From: Flectonema sp. DT1601
Taxonomy: Eukaryota > Euglenozoa > Diplonemea > Diplonemida > Diplonemidae
DNA length: 64,000 nt
Assembly: GCA_964019425.1 (NCBI GenBank)
Contig: OZ025834.1
Coordinates: forward strand, 62,001-126,000
Direction of reading: 5' to 3'
The stretch's first letter is position 1. Each line of letters opens with the position of its first letter. The notes below the pieces were generated by a model. It did not search any database. It had not been told where the DNA came from and saw only the letters and a list, made by a program, of their open reading frames with translations. Shown here piece by piece: positions 22,459 through 33,504 of the stretch. The position numbers and the translations under genes were made by a program.

Positions 22459-22695
22459 CTGTTCTGCTGGGTGTACTTTGTTAGGATAATAAAATATTTT
22501 AAATTCAGTAGTGAGCTCCAATTACTATATAAAATAATATTTAAGAAAGCCACGTGGCTAAGTTAACGAATGGATGGGGCGGGGATTTTGGGGGTAGGAG
22601 GGAGAAGACAAAACATTTTTTTTTTTTTTTTTTTCCCCCTCTCCCACTTCTCATTTTTTCGGTAATGTTCGGTTTCCACGTTTCTATTTTTTCAT

Positions 22696-22726
<31 letters not shown>

Positions 22727-23349
22727 CTTCCACTGAGTCGCTTCTCTCTAAGTTTCATTTCAAAACCTTTTCTACGTATCCGTTTAGCCTTTATGCAAGA
22801 CTATCGGCGTTGCTACTTGTATCTATTTGCTCTTATTTAGGGGGAGAACTTGGGATAGGGAATTAAAGCTATTTTCCAATCTTTTTTTTTTTTTTTTTCG
22901 TGGCCGTTTTTTTTTTTTTAAAAAGAAGAGAAGGTAATCCTTTTTCTCTAAGGTGACGCGCGTGAGTCGATTGCCTGCAGTAAGTAGCTTTTTTGTCAAA
23001 AAATTTAAGAAAAATAAATAAATAAATAAAAATAAGATAAGGAAAAAACCACATGAGGTATTCGCAGGTTTAAAAAAAAAAGCAAAACAAGAAAAAAGAG
23101 AATTATGCAGAGAAATCTATTTCCTTTTTTTTTTTTTTTTTTTTTTCTTTCCTTCTTTCTTTTCTTTCCCTTCTTCAATGGTGAAGAGAAACTGAAAGTT
23201 CTTACCACTAACATACTTGCTGAAGTCACAAGAACATAATTTAGAACAGCGTATCATAATAATAACCAATTATTCCACCTGTTGTCGTGTGATGGGTCTC
23301 TCTTAGACTTCTTGTTTCTGAAAGCCGAATATTCTACAAGAATAGTTAT
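22459..23349. other. Spacer between the IFT56 and PDE genes
   Basis: It holds several T and A tracts (around 22617-22634, 22698-22726, 22883-22898 and 23127-23146) and a perfect 12-bp palindrome with a CACGTG core at 22548-22559. The AG at 22525-22526 is a candidate splice acceptor for the PDE gene. No gene is seen. Confidence 0.6.
22548..22559. promoter_or_regulatory. 12-bp palindrome AGCCACGTGGCT (G-box/E-box core)
   Basis: It lies 90 nt upstream of the chosen PDE start codon and contains CACGTG, the core bound by many bHLH or bZIP factors in other eukaryotes. If the array is polycistronic, a gene-specific promoter is not expected, so the match may be chance. Confidence 0.25.
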
Positions 23350-25032
23350 TTACATCTTGATGTTGCTTTCTCTTGCCCAATTTCTCATGATTTTAATAAT
23401 TGCTTCAACTTGAGTGTTTTGAGTGTTTCTTAACATGTTGAAGACATCACGAAGAGCATCTGCTGGTTCTTTTTGAGCAATAACCTGTTGGAATACCCCA
23501 ATACAGGCTCCTCGTTTTCCATCCCAGAACTCTGGGTTAGGATCAAGTCTCTCCAGAACATCAAAAGCTTTGGCTGAGTGATAAAAACATCCGACCCTGT
23601 AGCAATCGTTTGCTATTAAAGTTAAAAGGTTGAAAGACTCATTTCGGGTATCCATTTTTAAATATAATTCCCAAGCTTTCTTCGGTTGCTTTAAATAAAT
23701 ATAACACCTAGCCAACCAAGCAAGGTAGCAGTACTCACTCTTGTACTTCTCTCCTTGAATTGATGAAAGCGCTTGTTCAGCGTCGGCCCATTGACCAGTA
23801 TTTGCTAAGGCTAGTCCGTAATTGTACAAAAATGTATCATCTTGAAAAAAGTATGACTTGATACTATTTAGATAAATCAAAACGTCTTCGTACTGCTTCA
23901 ACAAAAAGAAACATGAAGCCATGCATTGTCTTCCCGGTATTGTATCACACTCACTGTGTGATGCTCCAACTAATTGGAAATATTGTTGAGCTGTTTTAAT
24001 ATGATCTCGATTTCCAGTTTCTTGACCAATACAAGAATTAACAACACCCTTTAAAACGTATTCAGGTGGTGTCAATGGTTCTAAGTCTTTGATAAGATCA
24101 TATGCTTCTTTTATTTCATCATTTCTTAAATAATATATTACAAGATTTAATCTGGCCTCAGGGACAATATCTAACAAACGTGGAAGAACTCGTAATGCAT
24201 GTTCACCATTACGGAAAACGACTAAGTTATGGTTTACTAAATCATTTTCCACATTATACGATGCACTCTGAAGATCAACAAGCACCTTTAACTCTGCTTC
24301 AGCAGCTTTACCATTATAAAGCCTGTAGTGGTTGCATGCTTTTAGATTGATAGCAATCGCACTATCTTGATGAGCTTGTAAATAAACATTTAAAACTTCA
24401 AGAGACACGTCATAGTATTCTAACTTATAATAACAGAGAGCCACATAGACATTTAATGCTAAGTAGTCCCTGTTGTCCAGTAAGATCCTTTTGTATATGT
24501 CGGTTGCTTCTTGAAAATGATTTCTAAAGTAGTGGATTGCCGCTAAGGATAATTGATCATCAAGAAGCTGTTCTTGTAATTTCTGATGATATACCATTAG
24601 TTTAGTGTCATCATTTATCTTGTGAGCAACATGAAACAATAATCTGTTTTGTAACGTTCCGACTGGTCCTTTTAAAGCGCTTTCTTCTGCTTCTTTAAAG
24701 TTTCCCATGTAGAAGTGACAGCATGCTGCGAAGGTGTGCATTTGACTTTCTGATTCGTCTTCCTTTGCAATGAGTTCGTTGTATACTTCTAAGGCTTTGT
24801 TGTAGTCGCCAAGATGAAATGCACAGTAAGCTAACCACTGATTGACTTGATATCCCTCGATGGTCATACCTTGGTCTTTGTGGAATTCCAATAACGCAAC
24901 TGATCCTGTGAAATCTCTCGTTGCTATGTAGTCCTCCAGCTGCTTCGTTCTCGAGGTCTCAACATTCTTCTTATTTGCTCCGACAGCTGGAGGGACCACC
25001 TTCTGCCGTACTCTGCCTGACGCCATCAACAT
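23350..25032 (-). CDS. IFT56: Intraflagellar transport protein IFT56 (TTC26/DYF-13)
   Basis: A single exon of 560 residues, close to human IFT56 (about 554). The whole chain is TPR-like helical repeats. Near-identical blocks to the animal protein include [20 protein letters not shown] (68-87), [20 protein letters not shown] (128-147), [20 protein letters not shown] with LCYYKL (179 on) and [13 protein letters not shown] (229-241). The C-terminus, IMRNWARES, also matches. IFT56 is a peripheral IFT-B subunit that carries motility-related cargo into the flagellum, so the organism builds flagella. The first ATG is at 25032. The frame stays open above it to a TTTTTTACAG at 25066-25068, so the start could be fed by an upstream exon or leader. 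Confidence 0.95.
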   Translation of the reverse strand: MLMASGRVRQKVVPPAVGANKKNVETSRTKQLEDYIATRDFTGSVALLEFHKDQGMTIEGYQVNQWLAYCAFHLGDYNKALEVYNELIAKEDESESQMHTFAACCHFYMGNFKEAEESALKGPVGTLQNRLLFHVAHKINDDTKLMVYHQKLQEQLLDDQLSLAAIHYFRNHFQEATDIYKRILLDNRDYLALNVYVALCYYKLEYYDVSLEVLNVYLQAHQDSAIAINLKACNHYRLYNGKAAEAELKVLVDLQSASYNVENDLVNHNLVVFRNGEHALRVLPRLLDIVPEARLNLVIYYLRNDEIKEAYDLIKDLEPLTPPEYVLKGVVNSCIGQETGNRDHIKTAQQYFQLVGASHSECDTIPGRQCMASCFFLLKQYEDVLIYLNSIKSYFFQDDTFLYNYGLALANTGQWADAEQALSSIQGEKYKSEYCYLAWLARCYIYLKQPKKAWELYLKMDTRNESFNLLTLIANDCYRVGCFYHSAKAFDVLERLDPNPEFWDGKRGACIGVFQQVIAQKEPADALRDVFNMLRNTQNTQVEAIIKIMRNWARESNIKM

Positions 25033-25425
25033 CTCGTAGAGGCTTGCGTACCGCTTGGGGCACGGCTGTAAAAAAGTAAATTAAAAATTGTAAGACAAAA
25101 AAACTCTTCAAAATTAAGAACTAAAATAGTAAAAATACTTTTCTAATCCCGTTAAAGTTAAACATCAGTACTCTCTCTCTCTCTCTCTCTCTCTCATCCC
25201 TGAGAATGTTAAGAAGAAGAACTTCACAACACAGCCAATTGATTATATGTTACGGGATAGCAGTCACTTATCTAACACACCACTACGCTGTAGCGTATCG
25301 CAGCTATTATTAGTAAGATGATGAAGACGTGCCGTTACGGAATCAGGTTGCAGTATGTCGATACCACAACTGAGACGGTACAGAAGATAACACACAGCTG
25401 TCACTACAGCAGTTTGTATTCACTC
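25033..25425. other. Spacer between the rhomboid and IFT56 genes
   Basis: It contains a (CT)n microsatellite at 25171-25195 and, near the IFT56 start, a U-rich tract ending ACAG (AG at 25066-25067). Nothing else is recognisable. Confidence 0.6.
25171..25195. repeat. (CT)n microsatellite
   Basis: A 25-nt uninterrupted CT tract about 140 nt upstream of the IFT56 start codon. Confidence 0.95.
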
Positions 25426-26142
25426 TTACCACAGAGACCATTTATTACGTTTGGCCATGTTTGGTTCGAAATAATAGGTGCCGGCAATATATCCAGCGAG
25501 AGCACCTGACAGATGAACGTGATGGGCGAGAGAAGAAGCTCCTCCGATCAAGACGTAGGAAAGACCAATAACATCAAATAAAACAATTCCTGAGAAAAGT
25601 GATTCAGAAGACACCGGTTCCGGGAAGAACATTATCTGCCACTGTGAGTTGGGATGTGTTTTCGAAAGAACTGCAAAACTCGCGTAGAGCGCACCACTCA
25701 TTCCCATAAATGAAATAGACGATAATTTCGGTATTAACTTACTAATTATAATCCCACTGGCGTTAGCAGCCATACCAGTTGTTATAATAAATGCAAGTAC
25801 CTGATCATCAACACTAAGCCACTTATTCTTCGGATCACAACCCCTCTTCACAAAGGGTACTAAATTATATGCAGCATAGCTGTTGAACGCCAAGTGAAAG
25901 AATCCAGTGTGAGCGAACACAGACGTCGCTACTGTGTGAAACCTTCTTTCTTTAATAGTATTTCCCCACCCTGCAACAAAATGTCTGTAAAATGCTTGTC
26001 TACATCCTGGAATTTTACTCAAACCAAAAACACTCACATTCATTATTAATAATTTCTGAGTGGATGAATCCGTCCGTTGCCATCGTCGCTTCAAAGCAGC
26101 GTATTGAATATCAAACTCATGTCGAAGGCGATCAAATTCCAT
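25426..26142 (-). CDS. Rhomboid intramembrane serine protease, mitochondrial PARL-like
   Basis: A single exon of 238 residues from the ATG at 26142, which lies 10 nt below a GCAG. The family signature is complete: FFHLAFNSYAAYN with the HxxxN motif (85-97), the catalytic Ser in GMSGALYASF (143-152), and the catalytic His in HVHLSGALAGYIAG near 210-223. About six hydrophobic segments follow a basic N-terminus (ALKRRWQRT) that may act in mitochondrial import. Rhomboids cut membrane-spanning helices of their substrates; PARL/Pcp1 members act in the mitochondrial inner membrane on proteins of mitochondrial dynamics and quality control. The substrate here is unknown. No break or missing active-site residue is seen. 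Confidence 0.88.
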   Translation of the reverse strand: MEFDRLRHEFDIQYAALKRRWQRTDSSTQKLLIMNVSVFGLSKIPGCRQAFYRHFVAGWGNTIKERRFHTVATSVFAHTGFFHLAFNSYAAYNLVPFVKRGCDPKNKWLSVDDQVLAFIITTGMAANASGIIISKLIPKLSSISFMGMSGALYASFAVLSKTHPNSQWQIMFFPEPVSSESLFSGIVLFDVIGLSYVLIGGASSLAHHVHLSGALAGYIAGTYYFEPNMAKRNKWSLW

Positions 26143-26657
26143 TATTAATCACCTGCCTGGGTTGAAATGATTTATAAAGTCTAATAAACCAACTTAATTA
26201 ATTAATTAAATAAGACTTCCCTAATTGTATCTCTCATGTTTATTGTGTGTGTGTTTTTTGTACAATCACTTTGTAGATTTGGGGGGTGAAGGAATAATTA
26301 AAAGTTCCCACACAAAAACACTAACCGAGTAATACCTTATCGATATAAAGGAAATTGCATTAGAACACTTCATCGGAGCATTTCTTATCCCCTGCTATTG
26401 TATTTTCTTTCTTTTTTTTTTTTGTTTTGTTTTGTTTTGTTTTCCTTCTCCATCTTCTTTTTCGATAATGTTTATCGACGACCAGTCAAATGACTACAAC
26501 TGATATCGTTGAAGTGGTTCAGCTACCTGGAAAACGTATTTTCATAACAAATAATAGATTGTAGCATATGACTACTCGTAGTAGTGACTTCAATCAGATA
26601 CCAAAACATCTTGTGTTGGTACAGTAGTATGGTACTAATCATTGTTAATTAACTCAA
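26143..26657. other. Spacer between the rhodanese-like and rhomboid genes
   Basis: About 515 nt of AT-rich sequence with a T-rich block near 26409-26442. Candidate acceptor AGs for the rhomboid lie at 26153-26154 and 26157-26158. No gene is seen. Confidence 0.6.
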
Positions 26658-27710
26658 CTAGTGAGCGTCATCCTTCCAAAGTTGGTTTAGTCTCGCACCA
26701 TAAGGACGATGAGCCTTATCAATACTCAAATCTGTATCTCTCCAACGAAAGAAAGGTTCTCTGTGACTATAGTCGTACCACTTCACATCAGGAACAAATC
26801 GAGCACGAAGCCACTGACCATCAATAAGTTGTTTGTATTCAGATGATTTCTTAACATATTTTCCATACACTTCTTGACTTCTAAGAGGAATTGTCCATTT
26901 ACGAGACTCATCTCTTTCTAACTGTTCAGTTAGTACTTCACTTGGATAAGGAGAGTATTTCGGATGAAAAGGACCAACTTGTGATAACCAATCAGGTCTT
27001 GGTAATGGGTAATTCATATTTAAGTTCCCATCTTCAGAAACTTCCTCTACTTCAGATCCCCAATCAGAATGACCCTCATTGAATAGTAGGTTAGTACCTC
27101 CTCTGAAGTTGAAAAGTTGTTCGGCGCTGTGTCCCCATTTTTCAAATTCTTTTAAGCTCTTTTCACTGGAAACACCATCATGTGATATACAGATTATTTC
27201 CAGACCTCTTTCTGGTTTTTCAATTCCATACATCTGTAAGAAATATTCCGGTTCCAGTTGAAGTGCCAATCCGACCTCCTCAAGAGGAATACGAACTGAA
27301 AACGGAACATGTCTTTTAATCAACTCCATATCACTACGAACATCGATTACGAGAGTTCCTTTCTCAGGGTAGTCAATCAATCTTTGCATGTCTTCAATGA
27401 ACACTTCTTGAAAAGCTTTTCCTCCATTCTTAAACTCTTCATACACGAATGAATCAGGATTATTTCTATTCTCTTTAGGGATCGTATCATATCTCCTCCA
27501 ATTCTTTTTGTAGTGAGGACTTAATTCATCGTTAGGTAGCTTTTGTTTAAATCGAAGCCTAACATTATCAATGAATTGCGGAGCTGATGTACCATAAGGT
27601 CTCTTCCCCAAAGGTGGATGCTGCGGTGCATAGGCGTTAATTGCTTCTCTAACATCATGTCCAAGAAGAAACTTTCTCTTAGGGTCTCGTAGAATGGAAT
27701 TTCGTTTCAT
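26658..27710 (-). CDS. Rhodanese-homology protein lacking the catalytic cysteine
   Basis: A single exon of 350 residues from the ATG at 27710, about 33 nt below a strong U-rich CTTTCAG. A rhodanese-like fold spans about residues 105-215: LVIDVRSDMELIKRHVPFSV gives the central strand and helix, and IICISHDGVSSEKSLKEFEK gives the active-site loop and next helix. In an active sulfurtransferase the loop reads C-x-x-G-x-R-S. Here the corresponding position is Ser (SHDGVSS) and the Arg is also missing, so sulfur transfer is unlikely. Flanking regions are basic, Trp/Tyr-rich and Pro-rich, as is common in mitochondrial or ribosome-associated proteins. A structural or scaffold role is inferred. I do not recognise an exact orthologue. 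Confidence 0.65.
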   Translation of the reverse strand: MKRNSILRDPKRKFLLGHDVREAINAYAPQHPPLGKRPYGTSAPQFIDNVRLRFKQKLPNDELSPHYKKNWRRYDTIPKENRNNPDSFVYEEFKNGGKAFQEVFIEDMQRLIDYPEKGTLVIDVRSDMELIKRHVPFSVRIPLEEVGLALQLEPEYFLQMYGIEKPERGLEIICISHDGVSSEKSLKEFEKWGHSAEQLFNFRGGTNLLFNEGHSDWGSEVEEVSEDGNLNMNYPLPRPDWLSQVGPFHPKYSPYPSEVLTEQLERDESRKWTIPLRSQEVYGKYVKKSSEYKQLIDGQWLRARFVPDVKWYDYSHREPFFRWRDTDLSIDKAHRPYGARLNQLWKDDAH

Positions 27711-28385
27711 TTTTTCTTGTTCTTTTTTTAAATACTAAAGTGACTGAAAGAACAGAAAAGCAATGTTATAAAAACATAACTCAAACTGAAAGGTATTCAC
27801 ATCGTATCAAGATACCCTTTCAACAAGGCATTCCCATCCTTCTTGCTGTGTAGAATAATTTCAAGTAAAAAATTCAAATTCACGACTACTACTACTGCTG
27901 CTGTTTGCTGATACGTAAAGCTTTTCGGGTAAGGATGGGGAACGGGATGCGTGTATGAAAAGATAACAACATTGATAAGTGCTAAAAGAAGAAAAAAGAA
28001 TTGGGGAACCAAGGGAAACAGGGAAGGCTCAACAAACAGATCGCGATCAATATGAAGGCAATCAATGTTGCTGAAGGTTACTATCTGAAGACTTCAACTA
28101 TCCACGTTAGTTGAAAGGCCAACCATGTGGACTACAGACTAGACGATGACAAAAAAAACAAAATTTGATTCGACTGATAACTGAACTTGATGGGTTTTGG
28201 GAGGGTTTCGGTTATTCTGTTTTCTTATTATTAAAAGGGACGAATCCTCTCTCACTCTCAGGGAACTAGAAAGCCTTGTTGTCGTAAACCTCGTTTGTGC
28301 AAACCTACGAGTAGACAAAGACTCACCATCTGGTTCCCTGTAGTGTTCTCCTTCTTTTACTAAACTCGAATATGTATTTATTGGA
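27711..28385. other. Spacer between GNL2 and the rhodanese-like gene
   Basis: About 675 nt. It ends with the U-rich acceptor-like tract before the rhodanese-like gene (AG at 27744-27745). No convincing gene lies here. Confidence 0.6.
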
Positions 28386-30242
28386 TTACTTTGTTTTACG
28401 AACAAGACGAACCTTTTGTCCAGCAGCTGGATTGGCTGCACCAGAACCTGCTTTGCGAAGAGCCTCCCAAGAAAGTGAAGTAGCTGTTGGTGTCTTTACT
28501 GGTTCTGCTTTTGCACGCTTCACTGCCTGTTTGCTGTCGTCGAGTTCTTCTTCCTCTTCTTCTTCTTCCTCCTCTTCTTCATGTTCGGATTCAGATTCGT
28601 GACCTCTTGTGATGGCTTCTCCTTCATCATCACTAATATCCATTCCCTCTTCATGTTGTTGAATCTTTGACTTTAGTTGCTCGTTGATGATGTTAAAGGT
28701 CGAGTAGTTTTGAATCTTTCTGAGAAGAGCGGACTCGTCTTCCTGACGAGAATCTCTGTACTGTTGGTTACTGTCGAAAGGAGGAGCGTTAAACCAAGGA
28801 AGTCTTCCACGAATCCAATCATGAAGAACCATTCTAGCAGTAGCATCAGTATCAGGTAATCCACCACGTAGAAGTTTTCCTCTCTTAACAGCAATCTGAT
28901 AAAGGAAGTCATCAGAATCTTCGAAGTCAGGAATCTCATAAGTCTTTATTAAGTCTTCCTTCTTTATGATATCAATTATAGTTCTGACTACTTCATCTTT
29001 TGAATGACCCATTCTCTCAACCCTTACAACTCCCTTAAGGACTGCTTCAACATCATTATTCTTATGATCAGAGTCATGAATAACTCCAGGACAGTCGATT
29101 AAGAAGATAGATTTGCTGAGGTTAATGTACTGCCACACTTTTGTTTCACCAGGAATAGGTGCGACATTGCAAACCTTCTTGGCCTTTATTGTGTTGATGA
29201 CGCTACTCTTACCAACGTTAGGATATCCAATTAATCCGACAGAGATCGTCTTCTTACCTCCCTTCTTGGCCTTGACGTTACTGTGAAGACGAGAAAACTG
29301 TCTCAGTAAATTAATTAAATTTCCCTTACCAAACGGGTTGGTTAGAGATCCGTGAAATGCTACTGTTGGTCGTTCTTTTGAAAGAATTTGAAGCCAACGT
29401 GCAGTAACCCAGGTAGGTACCAAGTCAACCTTGTTTAGTACGAATATAACGTGTTTGAATTTCTTCTCTCTCTGGAGGTACTTTTCTAAGTATTCAGAAC
29501 GAGTTCCCATTGGATCACGCGCGTCTAATACTTGAAGAATGATGTCACTGGAATCGATAACTTTCCACAGTTGGTTCCAAATTCTACCAGACTGTCCCTT
29601 ATCAAAAGGAGCTCTGTCAATAGTCTTATCACGTCCAATGACTGCTGTTGAAGTCAGCGGATCAGATTCACGTTCAATATTACTGAGAAGGTTTCTATCT
29701 TTTAAATCGTCATATTTCTCATCTGCGTCGTTAGCCTTTCCGCGGTACTCCTCTAAGTTGGCGATGGAGATGTTTGCGACACGCTTTCTGCGAGAACCCT
29801 TTCCGAAGGTTCCCTTAAAATTCATCTGCTTTTTCTCTAAGAGACTTTCCTTTGATTTTGGTTCTTCTAAGATGCTGAGAGGAAGTTCACTCGGTTTGAT
29901 AATAAAGGTGTACGGGTCAGCCATCTTTTTGGTCATCTCATCTTTGAAGTCTTGCATGGCATCTTGTCCAATCACTCTCGGGGCTCCAAACCACTTTCTG
30001 TCAGGTGCAATTCTAACAAGTGATCCAACATCATTTTTATCATTATGGTCAAGAACTGAACCCTTTAGAATCTCTCCAGACTTCTTGTCTCTCTTTACTT
30101 TTTCTTTTCTCATCTTCAGAAGTTCTGAGACTCTATTACTTCTTAAATGACCTTGTTTCTTTTCATCGATAATTCTGTGTTTTGTTGGGGGGATGGTAAC
30201 CCCCGTCTTCTTCTTGATCGCAGCACTTGCTTTTTTACCCAT
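28386..30242 (-). CDS. GNL2: Nucleolar GTPase GNL2/NOG2 (60S assembly factor)
   Basis: A single exon of 618 residues from the ATG at 30242, 22 nt below a TTTCTTTTAG. It is a circularly permuted GTPase: G4 VLNKVDLVP and G5-like GSLTNPFG precede G1 GYPNVGKSS, G2 around PIPGETKVWQYI and G3 DCPGV. The N-terminal block GAPRVIGQDAMQDFKDEMTK and DPYTFIIKPSELPLSIL match GNL2/Nog2p closely. GNL2 binds nucleolar pre-60S particles near the peptidyl-transferase region, and its GTP-dependent release permits Nmd3 loading and export. The C-terminal tail holds a run of eleven Glu (about 28543-28575) and basic clusters fitting a nucleolar protein. Confidence 0.95.
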   Translation of the reverse strand: MGKKASAAIKKKTGVTIPPTKHRIIDEKKQGHLRSNRVSELLKMRKEKVKRDKKSGEILKGSVLDHNDKNDVGSLVRIAPDRKWFGAPRVIGQDAMQDFKDEMTKKMADPYTFIIKPSELPLSILEEPKSKESLLEKKQMNFKGTFGKGSRRKRVANISIANLEEYRGKANDADEKYDDLKDRNLLSNIERESDPLTSTAVIGRDKTIDRAPFDKGQSGRIWNQLWKVIDSSDIILQVLDARDPMGTRSEYLEKYLQREKKFKHVIFVLNKVDLVPTWVTARWLQILSKERPTVAFHGSLTNPFGKGNLINLLRQFSRLHSNVKAKKGGKKTISVGLIGYPNVGKSSVINTIKAKKVCNVAPIPGETKVWQYINLSKSIFLIDCPGVIHDSDHKNNDVEAVLKGVVRVERMGHSKDEVVRTIIDIIKKEDLIKTYEIPDFEDSDDFLYQIAVKRGKLLRGGLPDTDATARMVLHDWIRGRLPWFNAPPFDSNQQYRDSRQEDESALLRKIQNYSTFNIINEQLKSKIQQHEEGMDISDDEGEAITRGHESESEHEEEEEEEEEEEELDDSKQAVKRAKAEPVKTPTATSLSWEALRKAGSGAANPAAGQKVRLVRKTK

Positions 30243-31737
30243 TTTTGTTTGTTTTGATGAACAACTAAAAGAAATAATTTTTTTTTTTTTTTTTTTTGCA
30301 TAATAATGCCATATTAATTAGCACAGGTAAACACAGACAGACTAACGCGACCAACGTTCTTCTTCCAAAGCATTCATTCTATTCACCTGTGAAGACGGTG
30401 AATTCTTAACCATACAAAAGATGTTTATAAAAATACTACTTGCGGGTTGTGATAGGGAGAAACAAAGACAGGACGTGCTAAACAATATTCCAAAATGCCA
30501 TTTCTGAATTGAGTTGGTAGACTTGAGACAGATGTACAACAAAAGTCCCGTTTTTTTTTTTTTTTTTTTTTTTTTTTTTCCTAAGCTGTGGCACGAAGAG
30601 TGAATTCGACTGTGGGACATATCAAGTAGATCTGTACTTCCTTTTCAGTTCACAGTTTGTCCCCTCTTATCGAATGTGCTACAGTTTGGATGTAAAAAAA
30701 AATAACACAAAAAAAAAGGGAATCGGTCCTACCTTGATTCAAAGAAAAAAAAAAGAAGAAAAAATTAAAAATAATACCAGAACGTAATAAAGAGATGTTT
30801 TTTTTTTCTTCTTTTTTTTTTCAACCGTCCACACACACACACCACAGACTAATATGTCAAAACAAGCAGCGTGGTAACGGATCTCCGACGGAATGTATTC
30901 TATTGTTGTACTACAGTCGCTTGCTTCATTTTTTTTTTTTTTTTTTTGTTAAAAGAAAAAAAAAAAAAAAAGAGAAAAAAAAACATAACAAAAAACAGCA
31001 AGGAATAATATGAACAGGACAGAGAGCTTCCAACTCTGGATAATATTGTTTGAGGAGACGAGAGTTGTTTTCTTTACCGACATCAGCGGATTTCAAAAAA
31101 CAAAAACCTGCCACCCTCTGGAATCGTAAGGTTTTCCCCCTTATTTTTACCTCCTTCAAATAACAATAGAAAACCTTAAAATTATTTATTTTTTTCTTTT
31201 CTAGATTAATAGAGTGAGATATTTTCCCTCTCTTTCGAGAGTCTTCGCAACAAAGCATTGAGCGGGGGGGGAGGTATAAACGTAATAGCTATCTAAGTAG
31301 AAGGGAGCCTGAATTAATATGAAACCACCATGGAAAGTTTTAAAAAAAGAAAAAGGCTGTAAGAAGCAAAAGTAATTCCGCGATGATAATAACGATAAGA
31401 CAGATTTTATGGCTCAAACAGAAAACAGATAAAACGAATTGAGAAAGACTGCAGTGAAATTAGAAGAGCTGACGGAATACACGGCAACCACCTTAACCAC
31501 TGACAAGTCAAATTTAAATTAGAAACAAAACAGACAACAAAAAGAACTCAACGAGGTGAGAGGTGTATGGGTATATAACAAAAATAAAGAAAATAAAAAG
31601 GAGAAAATAAAATAATCTTATATAATATCCTTATGGCGAATCGTCACTGATTCTTCTCACTTTTGTTTTTATCCTTCTGTCTACACAAAGTAGACTTCAC
31701 AGAAAATATCAAATACCCGATGGTAGAAGTAGTCAGG
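30243..31737. other. Spacer between the TTLL and GNL2 genes
   Basis: About 1.5 kb, with poly-T at 30551-30579 and T/A tracts near 30930-30990. The GNL2 acceptor-like AG is at 30265-30266. No gene is recognised on either strand. Confidence 0.6.
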
Positions 31738-33291
31738 TCACTTAACCCCCCGAACTGCAGACGGTCGTTTTCTGTCTGCGAGTATCTTCTTCTTTTGAAA
31801 TAGTGGTCTGTGCATATTCGGAGGTGTGGCCAATGGCAGCAACGGTAACTTTGCCTCAATAGAAGACAACGCATTCGGTTTTTGCACAACAGGAACAGGA
31901 GCAGGAGAAATAGACAACGTGCTGGAGTCGTGCTGCTCAGAAAAAATTTTCTTACTGAGAGCCCGACAACGGTGGTGAGCTGGAATCTCTTTTTTTTTAA
32001 TCTCTGCAAATATAACTCTCATCGCCATGTCACGTTCGGTTGCAGGACAGGCTGCGAGTGATTCGGATGCAGCCTCCGTTTCACCATTGAAAGGAAAACA
32101 CATATCAAAGTCACCCTTTGCAGAATCTAAAAATCTACTTTTTTCACGATTTTTCTGTACCTCACGAACAACTCGATTGCGCGATGATTTTGTTTGTCCT
32201 GCCAAGTTTGATTTTTTAGTACTTCCAGGTGATCGTACATGTGATTTACCTTGAGAGGATACTGGTGAATCCTCTTCAGAAGAATCCTTTATATTTAATG
32301 TTGCGATCATATCTGCGACAAGAGGACCTTTAATACGTTCGTCAGCAGGTCCGTCTATTTGTAAAGCAGGTGAGAAATTTACTTCGAGAAGCCAAGGTTT
32401 GAATTGGCAATCGATGAGGAAATCAAATCCATACAATTCAAAACACGGAGTATGAGTTGGAACAGCATTACAAATTGATAACAAAGTCACATTAACAACC
32501 GTCTCTATTCGTTGCCATAATAATGACATTGGAAGGCCATGAGGTTCCAACCAATTTATAAATTGCTCAGCGTCCCACTTACATCCCTCTCCTATACCTT
32601 CTTTATTTGTATCACATCCCGGAGCAAATTTATTGAGTGAAGTATTTGTTAAATGTGAGCAGAGATTGGTTAGATCAGATATATTGTATTTTTCAGTTCC
32701 AAAACGGACTAAGAAATTTCTATAAATATATACTCTAAGTGGTTGAAATGAGGTGACTAAGACGTACACTCTAAGATCAAATTTATAACCAGATAATAAT
32801 AAAGGTCGTTCAACGTACGATTGTACTACGGAAGGACAGTCGTAACTTAGGTACCCAATGTCTTTAAATAAAAATATTTTTCGTCCTCGAGAGAGTTCGC
32901 TGGGCTTACAAATCCAAATTGCATCCCGTCCACTGTCTCTCGCTGTGGCAAATGCTTGACAGAATTTAACGTACTCCCCAGGTAAGATAAAACTAGCGGG
33001 TAAGATGTCACAAACAGGTCCATGGACTCCTTTCATTCTACGCAGGTTTCTTAATAAAGTATCTTTTTTAGTTATTTCAGAACTTTTTGGAAAATGGTTT
33101 AATCGTTGCTTTGGGTACAACGCACCCTGAAGTTGAGAGACAGTAAACCGAGCGGACTTCCACCACAAATTCCAAGGCGGTTGTTCTTCCGCAGGTAGTT
33201 CTTCATCGTACTCAGTCCATCCTATCGTCTTTAAATGATTTCGTAGTATCGGAGGGACTCGGTCGGTATCGTACCGTAACACGAACGGCAT
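31738..33291 (-). CDS. Tubulin tyrosine ligase-like (TTLL) enzyme
   Basis: A single exon of 517 residues starting at the ATG at 33291, only 8 nt below a TTTTATACAG. The TTL domain covers about residues 40-350. Hallmarks in order are RLNHFPKSSEITKKD, CKPSELSRGRKIFLF (nucleotide-binding strand), VQSYVERPLLLSGYKFDLRV, HLTNTSLNK and ELYGFDFLID with PWLLEVNFSPAL. These residues bind ATP, Mg and the acceptor carboxylate. TTLL enzymes add glutamate or glycine chains (or tyrosine) to tubulin tails, mainly in axonemes, which fits a flagellate. The pattern resembles polyglutamylases such as TTLL2, but specificity cannot be read from sequence. The last ~165 residues are Ser/Lys-rich and look disordered. 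Confidence 0.9.
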   Translation of the reverse strand: MPFVLRYDTDRVPPILRNHLKTIGWTEYDEELPAEEQPPWNLWWKSARFTVSQLQGALYPKQRLNHFPKSSEITKKDTLLRNLRRMKGVHGPVCDILPASFILPGEYVKFCQAFATARDSGRDAIWICKPSELSRGRKIFLFKDIGYLSYDCPSVVQSYVERPLLLSGYKFDLRVYVLVTSFQPLRVYIYRNFLVRFGTEKYNISDLTNLCSHLTNTSLNKFAPGCDTNKEGIGEGCKWDAEQFINWLEPHGLPMSLLWQRIETVVNVTLLSICNAVPTHTPCFELYGFDFLIDCQFKPWLLEVNFSPALQIDGPADERIKGPLVADMIATLNIKDSSEEDSPVSSQGKSHVRSPGSTKKSNLAGQTKSSRNRVVREVQKNREKSRFLDSAKGDFDMCFPFNGETEAASESLAACPATERDMAMRVIFAEIKKKEIPAHHRCRALSKKIFSEQHDSSTLSISPAPVPVVQKPNALSSIEAKLPLLPLATPPNMHRPLFQKKKILADRKRPSAVRGVK

Positions 33292-33504
33292 TTAATTATC
33301 TGTATAAAAGAGAAAAAAACTAACGTTTTGAATGTCGCACTTTACTTTGAATTTAATTAAACAGTTTTGGTGTACATCATAGTTTTGTTGTGATAGTCTT
33401 GTTAATCAGAATAATTTTAAAAAATAAATAAATAAATAATAAACACTTTTCAATGTTCAATTGTAACGTACCGTATAAAGACCAGTTTCTGAGAAAAGTT
33501 CAAT

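Noticed and set aside
19804-22521. Longer PDE reading frame starting at 22521
   Set aside because: It starts at TTG with no ATG before codon 22; the ATG at 22458 keeps all domains.
22548-22559. CACGTG palindrome as a true promoter element
   Set aside because: Possible, but a single site in a likely polycistronic array is weak evidence; listed with low confidence only.
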